64,000 nt of DNA from Prorocentrum cordatum (Eukaryota; Sar; Dinophyceae; Prorocentrales; Prorocentraceae), in NCBI GenBank assembly GCA_963575745.1, contig CAUYUJ010017878.1, forward strand, positions 124,001-188,000, in the 5' to 3' direction. The translations under genes and the position numbers were made by a program. How positions within the stretch are numbered: the stretch's first letter is position 1; the number at the start of each line of letters is the position of its first letter. The notes under the pieces are model-generated. The model worked only from the letters and a program-made list of their open reading frames with translations. It searched no databases and was not told the DNA's origin. Shown piece by piece: positions 1 to 10,665 of this stretch.

Positions 1-416
1 GATGGGGCAGGGGGGAGGAAGGGTGGTGGAGGAAGAGCAGCAGCATGGGACGCTAGTGCTGACACCCTTCTGCAGGTACAGTTCGACCCGCGGGGGGGGC
101 TTCTCTTCTGCACTGTGCAGAAGCAACGAGCCATTGGTTTCAATGGCCGCGGCGGCACATAACCGCACCCAAAGACTTGCACTAATGTGTGCCAGGCGGC
201 GAAAGGAAAAAAAGGAGGAGGACAATGAGCATGAGGATGAGTGTAAGGCGTAAAGCAACCGACTGGAGTGCTGGAGTGCTGGGTAAGAGGCCAAGCTCGG
301 CGAAAACCGTTGAGACCGACCGGGCCTGACTGGTGAACAGCTGGAAGAGCTAGCTCATGTGAAACCGATGCCCTCCCCGAGCGCCCCCGCCATCCCTTCC
401 TCCTCCCCGATGTCTC
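1..416. other. No gene recognised
   Basis: Unique-looking GC-rich sequence with short open frames on both strands, none with recognisable domain content. I see no repeat or RNA gene here. Confidence 0.4.
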
Positions 417-545
417 TTGTCCTCCTCCTTCTTCTCGTCCTCTGCCTCCTCCACCTCCTCTTCCTCCTCCTCCTCCTCCTCCTCATCCTCCTCTTCCTGC
501 CTCTTGCCTCCTGCCTCCTCTTCCTTCTCCCCCTCTCCTGCGTCT
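417..545. repeat. CCT/CTT pyrimidine tract
   Basis: Imperfect CCT/CTC/CTT triplet tract. It abuts the 3' end of the methyltransferase-like gene on the minus strand, so the reading frame there runs into an artificial Arg/Lys/Glu-rich tail. Confidence 0.85.
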
Positions 546-554
546 GTTCTCCTG

Positions 555-1700
555 CGCCTCGCCGAGGGGGCTTCTGGGCCAACGTCACGTAGCCGCGCGA
601 GACCAGCCGTCCCTATCCGCCTCGATGAGGGCGTCGGTGCCCGCGGTCATGCGCTCCATCACGTCGAAGTAGATCTTCGGCACCGCTCCGACGCGATGGA
701 GGAAGCCAACCGCAGAGGTGAAGGGGCAGCCATAAATTCTTCTCCTGCTCGAGGAGCGGGCCCTGCCTGGCGTTGATGCTGTCGTCCGCGTGGTGCGAGA
801 CAACGAAGATGCAGCCTCCACGGCGGCCCTGAAGACAGACGGGTGGCTCGTCTCGACGCCCCCGAGGACAAGCTTGTACAACTTTTTTAGCTCCACATGC
901 TTCGGGATGTTGCTGTTGTACTCGGTGCCGAGGACGTAATCCTCGACCTCTCGCATGACCTCTTTGAAAAAAGCCGTGCGGTTGGTGGAGTAGCTGAGGA
1001 CCTGGACGTAGTAGACAGCGTCGAAATGATTGTCTGGAAAAGGCAGCGGGTCGTTGTAGTTGGCCTCCTTGAAATCCACCCACTTCCCCAACAGGCCCGT
1101 GTCCTGCGCGTGCGCCTTGGCGAGCTTGATTTGCTCTTTGTCCACGTTGATGCCTGTCACGTGCGCGCCCGTGTAGGATGCGACGTGGTGTGCAATCCGA
1201 CCACGGCCACATCCAATGTCCAGAGCCTTGTCTCCAGGGCCGATGCCCAGCCAGTTTGCCATCTTCTTCTCGTGCAATTTCTGATTATCATACACGTTCC
1301 TGCTGGCGTCGTAGAAGGGCGGCAAGTACATCTTCTCGAAATTTCCAATGGCACAAAGATGGTTCAGCACACTGTAGTAGTCGGTCAACAGCCCGACCTC
1401 GTCGGGGTCGCCTACGAACTGATCTATCTCAAGCATTCTGTACGACAGCAGGAACCTCTCAAGCTTCGACTCCTGCATGGAAGCGATCGCTCTCACTGCC
1501 TCCAGTGGCGTCTTGAACCTGTACCATGCGTCTTCTCTGAGGGACAGCTTGTGACCAACAAAATATGCGACCACGACGCAAAATAGCGTTGCTGGAAGCT
1601 CAAGGCCTTCCTGGAGAAACCCATCTTGCCCCTGCTGGATGGCCAACGAATCCAACAGACTCCTTGGACAATCTGTGCCAGGCGCTTGAGCCAAGAGATA
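555..1700 (-). pseudogene. Sterol 24-C-methyltransferase-like SAM-dependent methyltransferase, frameshifted
   Basis: The minus-strand protein has a hydrophobic N-terminal segment (ATLFCVVVAYFV), then a class I SAM-methyltransferase fold. Motif I is ALDIGCGRG (about 1200-1226), followed by VTGINVDKEQI and the acidic/aromatic FPDNHFDAVYYVQVLSYS. The downstream order (TEYNSNIPKHVELKKLYKLVLGGVET, then FDVMERMTAGTDALIEADRDGL) resembles sterol C-24 methyltransferases, which transfer methyl from SAM to the sterol side chain at the ER membrane. Family assignment is from memory. The frame is broken: a shift near 815 and a return near 725 (the segment CIFVVSHHADDSINARQG lies in another frame), and a third near 590, after which SRGYVTLAQKP continues. 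About 10 residues also seem to be missing after FFKEVMREV. No intron is visible, which suits a retroposed copy. It is probably a pseudogene, though assembly indels are possible. The start is unresolved; an ATG lies at 1624-1622. Confidence 0.68.
1684..1694 (-). other. Possible relict spliced-leader 3' core
   Basis: On the minus strand CTTGGCTCAAG matches the last ten bases of the dinoflagellate spliced leader (TTGGCTCAAG). It lies about 60 bases upstream of an ATG at the head of the methyltransferase-like gene. The 5' half of the leader is not recognisable, so this could be chance. Confidence 0.25.
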
Positions 1701-2006
1701 TGGGAGGAGGATGAGGATGGCGGCGAAGACGAAAACGACGATGATGAGCAGACGAAATAAGAGTGGGCAGAGAGTGTGAAGGGAGGAGTGGAAACTGGGA
1801 CGAGGGGTATGGGCACGAGTGCGACAATGAGCTCGCGAATGAGTTGATATTGAAGTACCTATGGACGCGGTGAACGTATGGGTGTGCCAATTGGGAAGAA
1901 TGTAGGCGTGGCTATGAACACGAACGTTTCGTGTACAGTTCAATCCGGGGAGCGGAACGGCGAACAGGAGAGGTCGCAACTGCACGGTGCACGTCCCACT
2001 CGTCAA

Positions 2007-2467
2007 GAAGCATGTCTACGATACGGTGTGGGCACTGGAAAAGGAAGCATTGGATAGGGAATCCAGGGTCTGGAAGCCAGTGGAACTCCAATCGTGGATT
2101 GACAGGGCCTGTGCATGAGCATGATACATGATACCAAGATTTCAATGACGACCAGGCCGATTTACAGGACCCCACACATCCTTTGTCTAAAACTTCGGTC
2201 CCTCAAGTTTGCCAGCTCGCCAACCTGGCAAGCCTGAAACTGGCTACATTCTGCAAGCGAATGCGTACGTACGTGCTCCTGTCTTGTGATGGATCCTGCT
2301 CCGGTTATCTTACTGGATAGATGGGCTCTGCGAGTCAGATCCATTCGGATCGCGTCAGGCCCTGACGCGTGTTCGGTATATCTGCGTCCCCTGAATACTA
2401 TCGCCACCATGGCCGCCCCTGGGAAGCTCCCGCTTATCAGGCGGCACTGGACGCAAGCGTTACCTTT
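2007..2467. other. No gene recognised
   Basis: Moderate-GC unique sequence upstream of the methyltransferase-like gene. No domain, RNA gene or tandem repeat is evident. Confidence 0.4.
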
Positions 2468-2579
2468 AGGGTGGGCATGTCCTTCTACAGGCGGATTTCA
2501 ACATTACTTCAAACATCGTCCCCAGTCTTTTTTATCACTATTTTTGAATATTCCTCCTGTAGAGGGACATGCCCGACTT
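2468..2579. mobile_element. Family A TIR element, copy 1
   Basis: Left end reads GTGGGCATGTCC then TTCTACAGGCGGA; right end is TCCTCCTGTAGAGGGACA then GCCCGACTT. About 112 bp, AT-richer inside. The flanks GCGTTACCTTT and ACGTTGCCTGT match at 8 of 11 positions, a plausible decayed target-site duplication. No coding capacity. Confidence 0.7.
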
Positions 2580-2740
2580 CACGTTGCCTGTTCCCCCCAC
2601 GTCAGGCTCTGCCTCAAGGACCCCCCAACTACTTCCGCGGGAGAGGGCTGACGACAGCGAGCCGCATGGCGGCTGGCTCGCCAGTGCTCGGCGCGGGCAC
2701 GCACGCAGCATCCGTCGCCCGAGGACGCTCCCACGAGCGG

Positions 2741-2890
2741 GTCCTCCCTCCTCCCTCCTCCCTCCTCCCTTCTCCCTCCTCCTCCCTCTCTCCCTTCCCT
2801 CCCTTCCATCCCTTCCCTCCCTTCCCTCCCTTCCCTCCCTTCCCTCCCTTCCCTCCTCCCTCCTCCCTCCTCCCTCCCTCCTCCCTCCGC
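2741..2890. repeat. CCCTT/CCT pyrimidine tract
   Basis: Tandem CCCTT pentamers and CCT triplets. The long Ser/Pro/Leu frames across it are by-products of the repeat. Confidence 0.9.
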
Positions 2891-3017
2891 AATCTAAGCA
2901 ATATGAGTACTGCTCTCCTCTCTCCCCTGCTGGCGTCTGGGAAATGGCCGGCCCCCCTCCGCGTATCGTTTTTTTTGCACGCAAGATTCCCGGGAACTGG
3001 GTTTTCGCTTGGGGTGT

Positions 3018-3705
3018 TTTTCACAATGCTGCCCTCGCCGACGCGCTGGCCTCATTTTCGGGCTACCGCTCGTTCCGAATCGTGCTCCCGCTGCAGCGCT
3101 GGCCTCATTTCCGCGCTTCCGCTCGTTCCGAACCGTGCTCCCGCTGCAGCGCTGGCGTCATTATTTCCAGCGCCGTGCCACGGCATGGTTTTCGGTCCTT
3201 CCAAATAGGCCCCAAAATCTGGAAAAATGGCCTCCCGAAAAAACCATCGGAGGTGATTCCACATTCGGTGCCGATTCGTTGACATTTTGGGCCGCAGAAG
3301 CCCCCCCCCACTTTGGGGCGTCGCCACGCCATGCTATGTCAGGCTGCGCATCTTCATTTCCGCGCTTCCGCGCTTGGGTTTTTCACAATGCTGCTGCTCT
3401 CGCCGAAGCGCTGGCCTCATTTTCGGGCTACCGCTCGTTCCGAATCGTGCTCCCGCTGCAACGCTGGCCTCATTTCCGCGCTTCCGCTCGCTCCGAACCG
3501 TGCTTCCGCTGCAGCGCTGGTGTCATTATTTCCAGTACCGTGCCACGGTATGGTTTTCGGTCCTTCCAAATCGGCCCCAAAATCTTGAAAATGGCCTCCC
3601 GAAAAAACCATCGGAAGTGATTCCACATTCGGTGCCGATTCGTTGACATTTTGGGCCGCAGAAGCCCCCCCTCACTTTGGGGCGTCGCCACGCCATACTA
3701 TTTCA
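3018..3705. repeat. Tandem duplication, about 364-bp unit
   Basis: Two copies offset by about 364 bp. Each has short internal repeats (CGCTGGCCTCATTT, GCTCGTTCCGAA), then GGTTTTCGGTCCTTCC, GCCTCCCGAAAAAACC and GACATTTTGGGCCGCAGAAG. Divergence is a few percent plus small indels. No coding function assigned. Confidence 0.85.
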
Positions 3706-4267
3706 TTCTACTTGTTAGGCTTCAACACCATGCAATGCCATGTAATGCGATGCCATGCCACGACATCCGATTGTGCGAATAGAGGGGGATCTACGCCATG
3801 GTAAGGGATGGGAGGGAGGGGTAGGACCTCAGATATGACGCGAGCGCACCTAGCTTGTCCCTCCCCCCTCCTCCCTCCTCCCTGCAGGCGGACCAGGGGC
3901 CCTCGGGCCTTTCTTTGAGGACCAACGATCGCACAACAAATCGGGTTGCTCTGAGGCGTCGGGGATGTGGTGGGGGGAGGATGAGAAGCAACAGACGTCG
4001 TCGTCGTCGTCGTCGTCCTCCTCCCCCTTCAGGATTGGCGGCGCTGGCCGTAAGGTCTTCGCAATGGGATTGCTCTGAGGCGTCGGGGATGAGGTGGAGG
4101 GAGAATGAGAAGCAGCAGACGACATCCGCTCGTGCTCGGCGCGGGCGCGGCTCCCAGAACACACAAACCCTTTCTTGGTATTGCCTTTCCGCTGCTTGCT
4201 GCTTTGCATGGCGCTTGCATCCAAGATGTGCAGAGCCGCACAGCTACACGGCACATCGTATCGAGGC
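3706..4267. repeat. Spacer with a two-copy ~125-bp imperfect repeat
   Basis: TTGCTCTGAGGCGTCGGGGA recurs near 3944 and 4068, followed each time by GGAGAATGAGAAGCA-like sequence and a run of CGT triplets in the first copy. The remainder holds nothing recognised. Confidence 0.5.
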
Positions 4268-4500
4268 AACGCTAGTTAGAATTCAAGTCGGGCCTGTCCC
4301 CCTACAGGGGGATTTTCGACGACGAATAAAAGATACCCCAAAAATAACAAACAAATAATCCAAAATTAGTCTGGGGATTTTTTTGTGTGTGTGTGTGTTT
4401 TTATAATATGTTTGACCTTTTTGAGGTATTTTTGGGGTACTTTTTATTTTTCGTCGAAAATCCCCCTGTAGGGGGACACGCCCGACTTAACGCTAGTTAG
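4268..4500. mobile_element. Family A TIR element, copy 2, with 12-bp flanking repeat
   Basis: AAGTCGGGCCTGTCCCCCTA (4285 on) and the complementary right end (TAGGGGGACACGCCCGACTT, ending 4488) bound an AT-rich interior with a TG run. AACGCTAGTTAG stands at 4268-4279 and again at 4489-4500: a perfect 12-bp direct repeat, read as the target-site duplication. Each end also contains the self-complementary CCCCTACAGGGG. Confidence 0.85.
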
Positions 4501-4682
4501 GTAGAGCACAGCATGCGGCCCGAGCAGCGCCGACGCGGTGCGAGGGCTCTTTTCCGCAGCGCCCTCGGGGGGGCGCCCGGCCGGCAGCCGAGCCGGCGCC
4601 TGTTGCGCCGACGCGCCTGCCCACCGCCCCAGGCACCCGCACGAGGCGATTCTGCTCCACTCCGCGGCCCCCAGGGGTATCG

Positions 4683-4856
4683 AACCCTTGCCTGAGGTCG
4701 GGCAGGGCCCCCTACAGGCAGATCTTGGACGAAACATCGGAACATGTTCAAACATAGCCCAAAAAATGCTCAACAACCTGTCCCCACACTATTTTCTTTT
4801 TCCCTGTTTTGAATCTTCCTCCTGTAGGGGCCACGCCCGACTCAACCCTTGCCCTG
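4683..4856. mobile_element. Family A TIR element, copy 3, with flanking repeat
   Basis: AGGTCGGGC at 4695 and GCCCGACTC ending 4843 bound about 149 bp. The flanks AACCCTTGCCTG (4683-4694) and AACCCTTGCCCTG (4844-4856) differ by one inserted base. Confidence 0.82.
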
Positions 4857-5231
4857 GGGGTACGTTTCTGTCCCCGATCCGTTCTTGACGGGCGCAGGGC
4901 CGTCCGCCAAGGTGATTCTGTTCCAACCCGCGGCCCTGGGGGGACCGACCACTTGCCCTGGGGGTACTTTTCCGCCGCAGATCAGTTCTTGAAGGTCCCC
5001 CGGGCCCTGAAACTTGACGTCGTGGAGTGCAACATCGTGAAAAATGCTGGCCGGAGCCCTTGACCCAATCGTTCTGCAACATTTTTCCGAGCTGGATCGA
5101 GATGTGATGGTCCCGATCTCGAAGCTGGGCGAAAGCGCCTGGTTCGAACAACCATCGAACGGTGTGAACCAAGCTCTAGCGCTTGGATCTCAGGGGCGGC
5201 CACGATGGAGGATAACATAAGCGAGCAAACA

Positions 5232-5401
5232 CGCCATAGACATAAACTTTTGGCGCTCCGCGCGGATTTCTTGGATGTGCGCCAGGCCCCCCCTGGCGGC
5301 GCCTCCGGCGCCGCCCCTGGCGCTCTCCGCGCGTCAGCGTCGGGGGTCCAGCGCGGATCCAGGAAATCCGCGCGGAGCGCCAAGAGTTTCTGCTTATGGC
5401 G
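5232..5401. mobile_element. Family C long-hairpin element, copy 1
   Basis: Inverted arms of about 55 bp: CGCCATAGACATAAAC, GGCGCTCCGCGCGGATTTC and GGAT on the left, complementary sequence on the right. The short GC-rich centre contains GGCGCCTCCGGCGCC. No coding capacity. Confidence 0.8.
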
Positions 5402-5430
5402 TCTTTTCGTTTTCGGACAAAACGCGCCGC

Positions 5431-5600
5431 GGTCGAAAGAATCCATCCTTCGGGTGGAGGAGGAGGAGGAGGAGGAGGAGGAGGAGGTGGAGGAGGAGGA
5501 GCGGTCGAAAGAATCCATCCTTCGGGTGGAGGAGGAGGAGGAGGAGGAGGAGGTGGAGGAGGAGGAGCGGTCGAAAGAATCCATCCTTCGGGTGCCTCGG
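5431..5600. repeat. Three ~65-bp units carrying GGA tracts
   Basis: GGTCGAAAGAATCCATCC then TTCGGGTG occurs three times (5431, 5502, 5568), the first two followed by (GGA)n tracts of different length. The unit contains a small hairpin. Confidence 0.85.
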
Positions 5601-5865
5601 GCTGTGCCCGCGGAGCAGTGCACGGTGAGCCCTCCGGGCGGACCACGGCGCACGAAGGGCGAGGGCCCCGGGGCGACTCAGCCCTCGAAGGGCAGCGCAG
5701 CGTCTGCGCCGGGATCCCGCCGAGCGTCCCGGCGATGCTCCACCGGGTAGTTCCCCCTCGTGGGTACGGGGCAACGTTACCAGAAATAATACGATCAGTG
5801 CTAATACTACTAATATTTTCAAGAACAGTAATCACAGAAATAATCTTAATATTACTATGAAGAAG

Positions 5866-6015
5866 ACACAACATAATAATAATAATAATAATAATATAAT
5901 AATAATCATAATAATAATACTAATCATAATAATAATAGTAATAAGAGTAATCGTAATAATATTAATACTACTACTAATAATAATAATTATAGCAATACGT
6001 GCTAATAATAATAAA
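5866..6015. repeat. AAT-rich microsatellite
   Basis: Interrupted AAT/ATA triplet tract, an AT-rich island in GC-rich DNA. Frames of Ile/Asn only. Confidence 0.9.
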
Positions 6016-6279
6016 CGATTGCAAAGCATTCGCATATTTTTTTGGCGCGGAGTGCCACAAGCTTATGCTGATTGCCGTTTGGTCCCGTCGTCGAATTAAG
6101 AGGGGACCAGATCGAGGGGGAGCATCGACCCGGAATCGGCGATGCATCGCCGACAGATCGGCGATAGGCCCCCGAGAGCGGCGCCGCACGCTCCTCGGCG
6201 GGGAAGACCATCGGGCCCCGGGGTCGGCGCTGGAGGTGCGACTGGGGATGGAGGCTCCCCCCCCCCTGGGCCTATCCTT

Positions 6280-6439
6280 AGGTCGGGCATGTCCACCTAC
6301 AGGCGGAGCTTGGAAGGAAACATGGAAAACTCAAACAAAAAAAGTTAGTCAAGAAAAATCGAACATAGAAAACTATTCGTCCCCAGACGATGCTTTGACT
6401 ATTTTGGAACACTCCTCCTGTAGAAGGACATGCACGACT
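6280..6439. mobile_element. Family A TIR element, copy 4
   Basis: AGGTCGGGCATGTCC then ACCTACAGGCGGA at the left; CTCCTCCTGTAGAAGGACA then TGCACGACTC at the right. A-rich interior. No convincing flanking duplication. Confidence 0.72.
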
Positions 6440-6534
6440 CAAACACATTCTCCCCTGGCGCTGCCCCTGAGTGGGAGAGGCGCCGGTTGCCGACTCGGGG
6501 ATCTTATGACCCGGGTCAATCCAGACCCAGGTCA

Positions 6535-6682
6535 GTCAGGCCTTGCAGAATCCTGCAAGAGCCTGCAAAATCCTGCGCCCAAATCCGAGTCAATGCGAAG
6601 GAACCTGCAAGATCCTGCAGGATCCTGCGCCCAAGCCTGGGTCAACGCGACCCTGGCCCTGCAGGATCCTGCAAGATCCGGC
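6535..6682. repeat. ~65-bp tandem repeat, about 3 copies
   Basis: Units built on TCCTGCAAGATCCTGCAGG and CCTGCGCCCAA recur three times with decay; rich in PstI-like CTGCAG and BamHI-like GGATCC cores. Confidence 0.7.
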
Positions 6683-6795
6683 GCTCTGGCTGACCCCCGT
6701 TTGCACTGACCCCCGTCCCAAGGCTCCCGACCGACCCTGGCCTGGCGAGGACCGGGGTGCCCCAGACCCTCAGATCTTGCGGGGCCCCCATACAT

Positions 6796-6845
6796 ACACA
6801 CCACCACCACCACCACCACCACCACCACCACCACCACCACCTCCT
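6796..6845. repeat. CAC microsatellite
   Basis: Near-perfect (CAC)n followed by CT-rich sequence. Confidence 0.95.
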
Positions 6846-7791
6846 CCCTCGCCCCCCTTCCCTCCCCCAGGAAGCAGGCAAGGGCATGGGAGGGCAGAAG
6901 CGGAAGGAGGCATCGACGTGGGGTCGTCTGTTCTTGGGGCCGGCAGGTCTGGGCGCCGCCGGAGCACGGCGCTCCGGGAGGGCCCTGCGAGTCTCCTCGC
7001 GGCCTCTCCTGGCTCGGGAGCGGCCAAGAGAGGGGTGTCCAAGAGGGGGGGGTGCAAATCATGACCGGCGGCATGTGCGCGGCCCAGCGGGGGGGCCTGG
7101 TACGTAATAGAATGAGAAGAGGCGCCATGAAATCTGAGGAAAAATCATGGCCCGCGCCATGAAATCCACCCCCCTCCTAGTCATCACCCCCCTCTTTTCC
7201 GCTCCCGACTGGCCCAGGGGGGCCGTCGGGGAGCGCCTCGGGAGGCGCGGGGAGCGCCGCGGGGGGAGGGGCTCGAGCCTCCCACGTCGCGGAGCAAAAG
7301 CGGCGTCGTCGCACGTCGCAGTCGGCGGGCCTATCTAAGGGTTCATAGGCGAGGGCAGGGCGAGAGGGGAGGAGGAGGAGGAGGAGGAGGAGGAGGAGGA
7401 GGAGGAGGAGGAGGAGGAGGAGGAGGAGGAGGAGGAGGAGGAGGAGGGCCCACGTCGTCGCATGTCACAGTCAGCGAGGACCTGCGGCTTCCTCCAAGGG
7501 TGCCCCTGTCTCTGTCCCTGCCTCTGCGGCCCTCTGCCGCTCTCCCTGGCCGCCGGCCGCCCACGGAAGCCCCGCTTCGGCCTCCGACTGGGCTGGCGTC
7601 CCTGCCAGCCGCCCTTCCCTGCACGTCGTCCTGGCTGCCAGTGGCGGTCCGACGCCGCGGGGCGCACCGCGGCGGCGTGGGCCGGCTCAGGACCGGGGCT
7701 CCCGGCCCGATCTCTGGGCGGCGCCGCTCGCGAGCTGGTCCCGCCCGCGAGGGCCCGCGGGCCTGACACCGGGGCAGAAGGGGCCAGCCTG
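6846..7791. repeat. GC-rich spacer with (AGG)n at 7367-7446
   Basis: No gene recognised. A near-perfect (AGG)n tract of about 80 bp lies in the middle. The flanking frames are GC-composition artefacts. Confidence 0.7.
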
Positions 7792-7939
7792 AAGTCGGGC
7801 GTGCCCCTGTACATGAGGAGGGATCAAACATAGTCAGAAATAGCAGGGGGACGGGTCTTCGAATATTTTTGCGTACGTTTCGACATTTGTTGCCCAAAAT
7901 CCGCCTGCAGGGTGACATGCTGGACCTATGGCCAGCCCT
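7782..7939. mobile_element. Family A TIR element, copy 5, with flanking repeat
   Basis: AAGTCGGGCGTGCCCCTGTA at 7792; right end CCGCCTGCAGGGTGACATGC to about 7928. Flanks GGCCAGCCTG (7782-7791) and GGCCAGCCCTG (7929-7939) differ by one base insertion. Confidence 0.78.
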
Positions 7940-8097
7940 GCTTTTCTCCGCACGGCGCCCCGATCTGTCGGCTTGATGAAGGAAAGAGGACCGCATGGCT
8001 TCCTCTGCGACGAGCTTTCAATCCCGAACACCTTCTTGACGGTCCCGGGGCCCGAGCTCGAAAACGACGGAGAGCCTCCAGAGCCACCTCTCGAGTT

Positions 8098-8289
8098 GTA
8101 GGCCTCCCAAACGGGGTCCGAACACATGGAGTCGGTGGATCGCGCCGCATCTCGGACGAATCGGCGATGCATTGGCGACGTCGGCGATGCATCGATGCCG
8201 TCGGCGTGGAGACACTCGGGCCACACATCGAGCCGTATCGGCGATGCGGCGCGGTCTTCGGTTCCATCTGCTCGGATCCCATCAAGCTC
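8098..8289. repeat. Family M element (GATGCATCG-rich), copy 1
   Basis: Ends resemble GGATCGCGCCGCATC and its complement; the interior repeats CGGCGATGCATCG. Closely related copies stand at 43905-44105, 45150-45345 and 56520-56660, all ending near a GGAGGCC motif. Confidence 0.6.
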
Positions 8290-8414
8290 GCCATCGCTCG
8301 GACGTCCATTCCATGTGTTTTTTTCCAGTTTCGTGCGTGTTTTTCTCGCCAAATGATCAAGGATGCTCCTCGATGGCCCTCGCCGAAGGAAAAATGCACA
8401 CGTCCGAGCGATGC
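8290..8414. mobile_element. Family D TIR element, copy 1
   Basis: GCCATCGCTCGGACGTCC at the left and CACGTCCGAGCGATGCC at the right. The interior contains CCAAATGATCAAGGATGCTCC and TCGCCGAAGGAAAAATGCAC. Reverse orientation relative to the copies at 53888 and 56392. Confidence 0.75.
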
Positions 8415-8559
8415 CAAGCAGGAGACTCCTCCCAAGTGAGCAAATGCGAAAACATTACGCCAGAGCCGGATCGGTCTGTGCTGGCCCCGGGGCCCATAAC
8501 CGGGCGAAATCGCCCGCTGTGGAGAAACTACGTCGGTAGGATCTCATAATCATGGGACC

Positions 8560-8815
8560 CCTCCGAGGGAGGGAGGGAGGGAGGAAGGGAAGGAGGGAGG
8601 GAGGGAGGGAGGAAGCAGGAGAAGGAGCAGGAAGGGCAGGAGCAGGAGGAGGAGCAGGAGGAGAGCAGGAGGAGGAGGAGGAGGAGGAGAGAGAGGTCGG
8701 AGGGAGGAGGAGGAGGAGGAGGAGGAGGAGGAGGAGGAGGAGGAGGAGGAGGAGGAGGAGGAGCAGGAGGAGGTGCAGCAGGAGGAGGAAGGGAGGGGAG
8801 GAGGAGGAGGAGGAG
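8560..8815. repeat. GGA/GGGA purine tract
   Basis: GGGA tetramers then (GGA)n with GCA interruptions. Glu/Gly/Arg frames here are not genes. Confidence 0.95.
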
Positions 8816-9042
8816 CATCGGATCGACCTGGAAGGAGGGAGCGTCCCGCTCCTCAGCGCGCCACTGCCGACATCTCACTGAACGCCCCCCCCACCCGAGG
8901 GGGCAGCCGGCGTCCCCCCCCTCCGAGCCTCAGCCGCGGCAGCGCCGGGGGGCTCCACCGCTGGGGCGTGGCCTGCGCGGCCCGCCTCGCACAGCGGCGC
9001 CGTGGGAGCCGCGCGCGGCCGTCCGCCCTCGGCCCCTTCCTC

Positions 9043-9345
9043 CTCCTCCTCCTCCTCCTCCTCTTCCCCTCCTCCTCCTCCTCCTCTCCTCCTCTCCTCC
9101 CTCCTCCTCCTCTCCTACCCCCTCCTCCTCCTCCTCCTCCTCCTCCTCTCATCCTCCTCCTCCTGCTCTCTTCCTGCTCCTGCTCCTGCTCCTGCTCCTC
9201 CTCCTCCTCCTCCTCTCCTTTTCCTCCTCCTTTTCCCTCTCTTCCTCCTCCTCGTCCTCCTCCTCCTCCCCCTCCTTCCTCCTCCTCCTTCTCTTCCTGC
9301 TCCTGCTGCTGCTGCTCTTCCTCCTCCTCCTCCTCCTCCTCAGCT
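9043..9345. repeat. CCT pyrimidine tract
   Basis: About 300 bp of (CCT)n with TCTC, CTG and CCC interruptions. Confidence 0.95.
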
Positions 9346-9352
9346 TCTCACG

Positions 9353-9739
9353 CGTGTCTTGGATAAGCCTCGTAGGCTCCCCCAGGTTGGGCGTCCGTGT
9401 GCTTCTCCTGTCTTGGGGCCTAAGAATAGTAGGATGAAGGCTCAGCGCCAGATGGCCCAACAAGAGGCCAATGAAAAGCGCTGCCAACAACTTACTGCTC
9501 TCTTCGGGGACTGTTTTGATAAGCGACAGTCGACTTCCAATCACAAGTTTGAACTAGATGGTGCCCAGGAGCCTGAGGGGTCAGGCGATGTTGAGGACAC
9601 CCAAGTAGACCAGCCTGAGTGGCCAGACGAGCCAGACCCTTGGGCTGATGAATCAGATTTCGTTTGCTTATCTCCTTTGCCCCTCCTGTCGTCCCTCCCC
9701 CTCCAACGACCGCCAGACCACCGTGTCCAGGCCCAGTGA
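9353..9739 (+). pseudogene. Unrecognised acidic protein fragment
   Basis: After the CCT tract the plus frame has ordinary protein composition for about 120 residues: MKAQRQMAQQEANEKRCQQL, then an acidic stretch (GDVEDTQVDQPEWPDEPDPW), ending in a stop at 9737-9739. No domain is recognised. It precedes the retrotransposon remnant by about 1.1 kb on the same strand and might be part of an upstream frame of that element, but nothing shows this. Confidence 0.3.
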
Positions 9740-10115
9740 CGGCGACAGCAAGCTCACCGAGGCCGCCCAAAATGCTATTGACAGCCAGGGAAGGGTTTCA
9801 CAGCGTCACTGCCAAGAGAGCCCTCACCCCAATTCGAGCTAGCCCCTCGAAGTAGGACTTGACAGTTACAGGTGTGATAATTCGGCCACCCGAGAGCCAG
9901 AGCCTGTTGAGCCCTCCCGCACGTCCGAAGGAACCCATACTGGCCCCAGGACCCCGACTCCCATGCCAAGTGTTGCCATTCCTGCCGACCTGTGGTGTCG
10001 CACGCGTGAGGAGATCGGGTTTACGCCTGGGGCTAGTTGTCTAGGATATGTGCACCCTCCGCTGCTGTCCTCCGTAGCATTGCGGCTCAAAGAAACGCAC
10101 TCCGCCTCAGTATCA

Positions 10116-10307
10116 GGTACTCCATATTTCGTAATAAAAGGGAGGGGGTCTGGACCCTCCAGGACAAGCCATTTCAGACCTCCCCCGTGGGAGAACCCTC
10201 CAAAACATCGTCCCCAGACCCCACCAGGCCCTCCAAGATAGCCTGGAAGAGACCCCCCCCCCCGAAATGAGACCCCCCCTCCCTTCATTTACGAAATCTG
10301 GGGTACC
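10116..10307. mobile_element. Family J TIR element (single copy)
   Basis: Left GGTACTCCATATTTCGTAA then AAGGGAGGGGGTCT; right is the near-complement (GACCCCCCCTCCC, then TTACGAAATCTGGGGTACC). Arms of about 35 bp, total 192 bp, no coding content. Confidence 0.65.
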
Positions 10308-10432
10308 CTTGGGCCTGAGGCTGCAGGCGCCAACATAAGACACAAGTCCGGCCGAGGATGCCAATCGTGCACCAGGAACTTCCGAGAGCCGGAGGGCCTA
10401 GAGCATGCATCGGGCGCCGTGGCCGCTTCAGG

Positions 10433-10490
10433 ACGTCCTCCTCCTCCTCCTCCTCCTCCTCGTCCTCGTCCTCGTCCTCCTCCCTCGTCG
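10433..10490. repeat. CCT microsatellite
   Basis: (CCT)n grading into CGTCCT hexamers. Confidence 0.9.
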
Positions 10491-10665
10491 AGCACACGAG
10501 CAGCAGACACCGTGGCGAGGTTCCCCTCGGGCGCATGCCGCGCAAACGGGCCGCAGGTCAGGGCGCCGCCACTGCATGTGGCCACCCATCGGCGCCGACA
10601 GCGATCACGAGACGCACGCGCCCAGTGGTGGACACGACACTTAACGGTTCTGAGTGGAGTATTGC

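Noticed and set aside
4280-4488. Family A hairpin ends as a Rho-independent terminator or riboswitch
   Set aside because: The hairpins belong to terminal inverted repeats with flanking duplications, and there is no bacterial gene context.
5120-5165. tRNA-like GGTTCGAAC motif
   Set aside because: No cloverleaf arms or acceptor stem can be built around it; no tRNA, rRNA, 5S or spliced-leader RNA gene was recognised anywhere.
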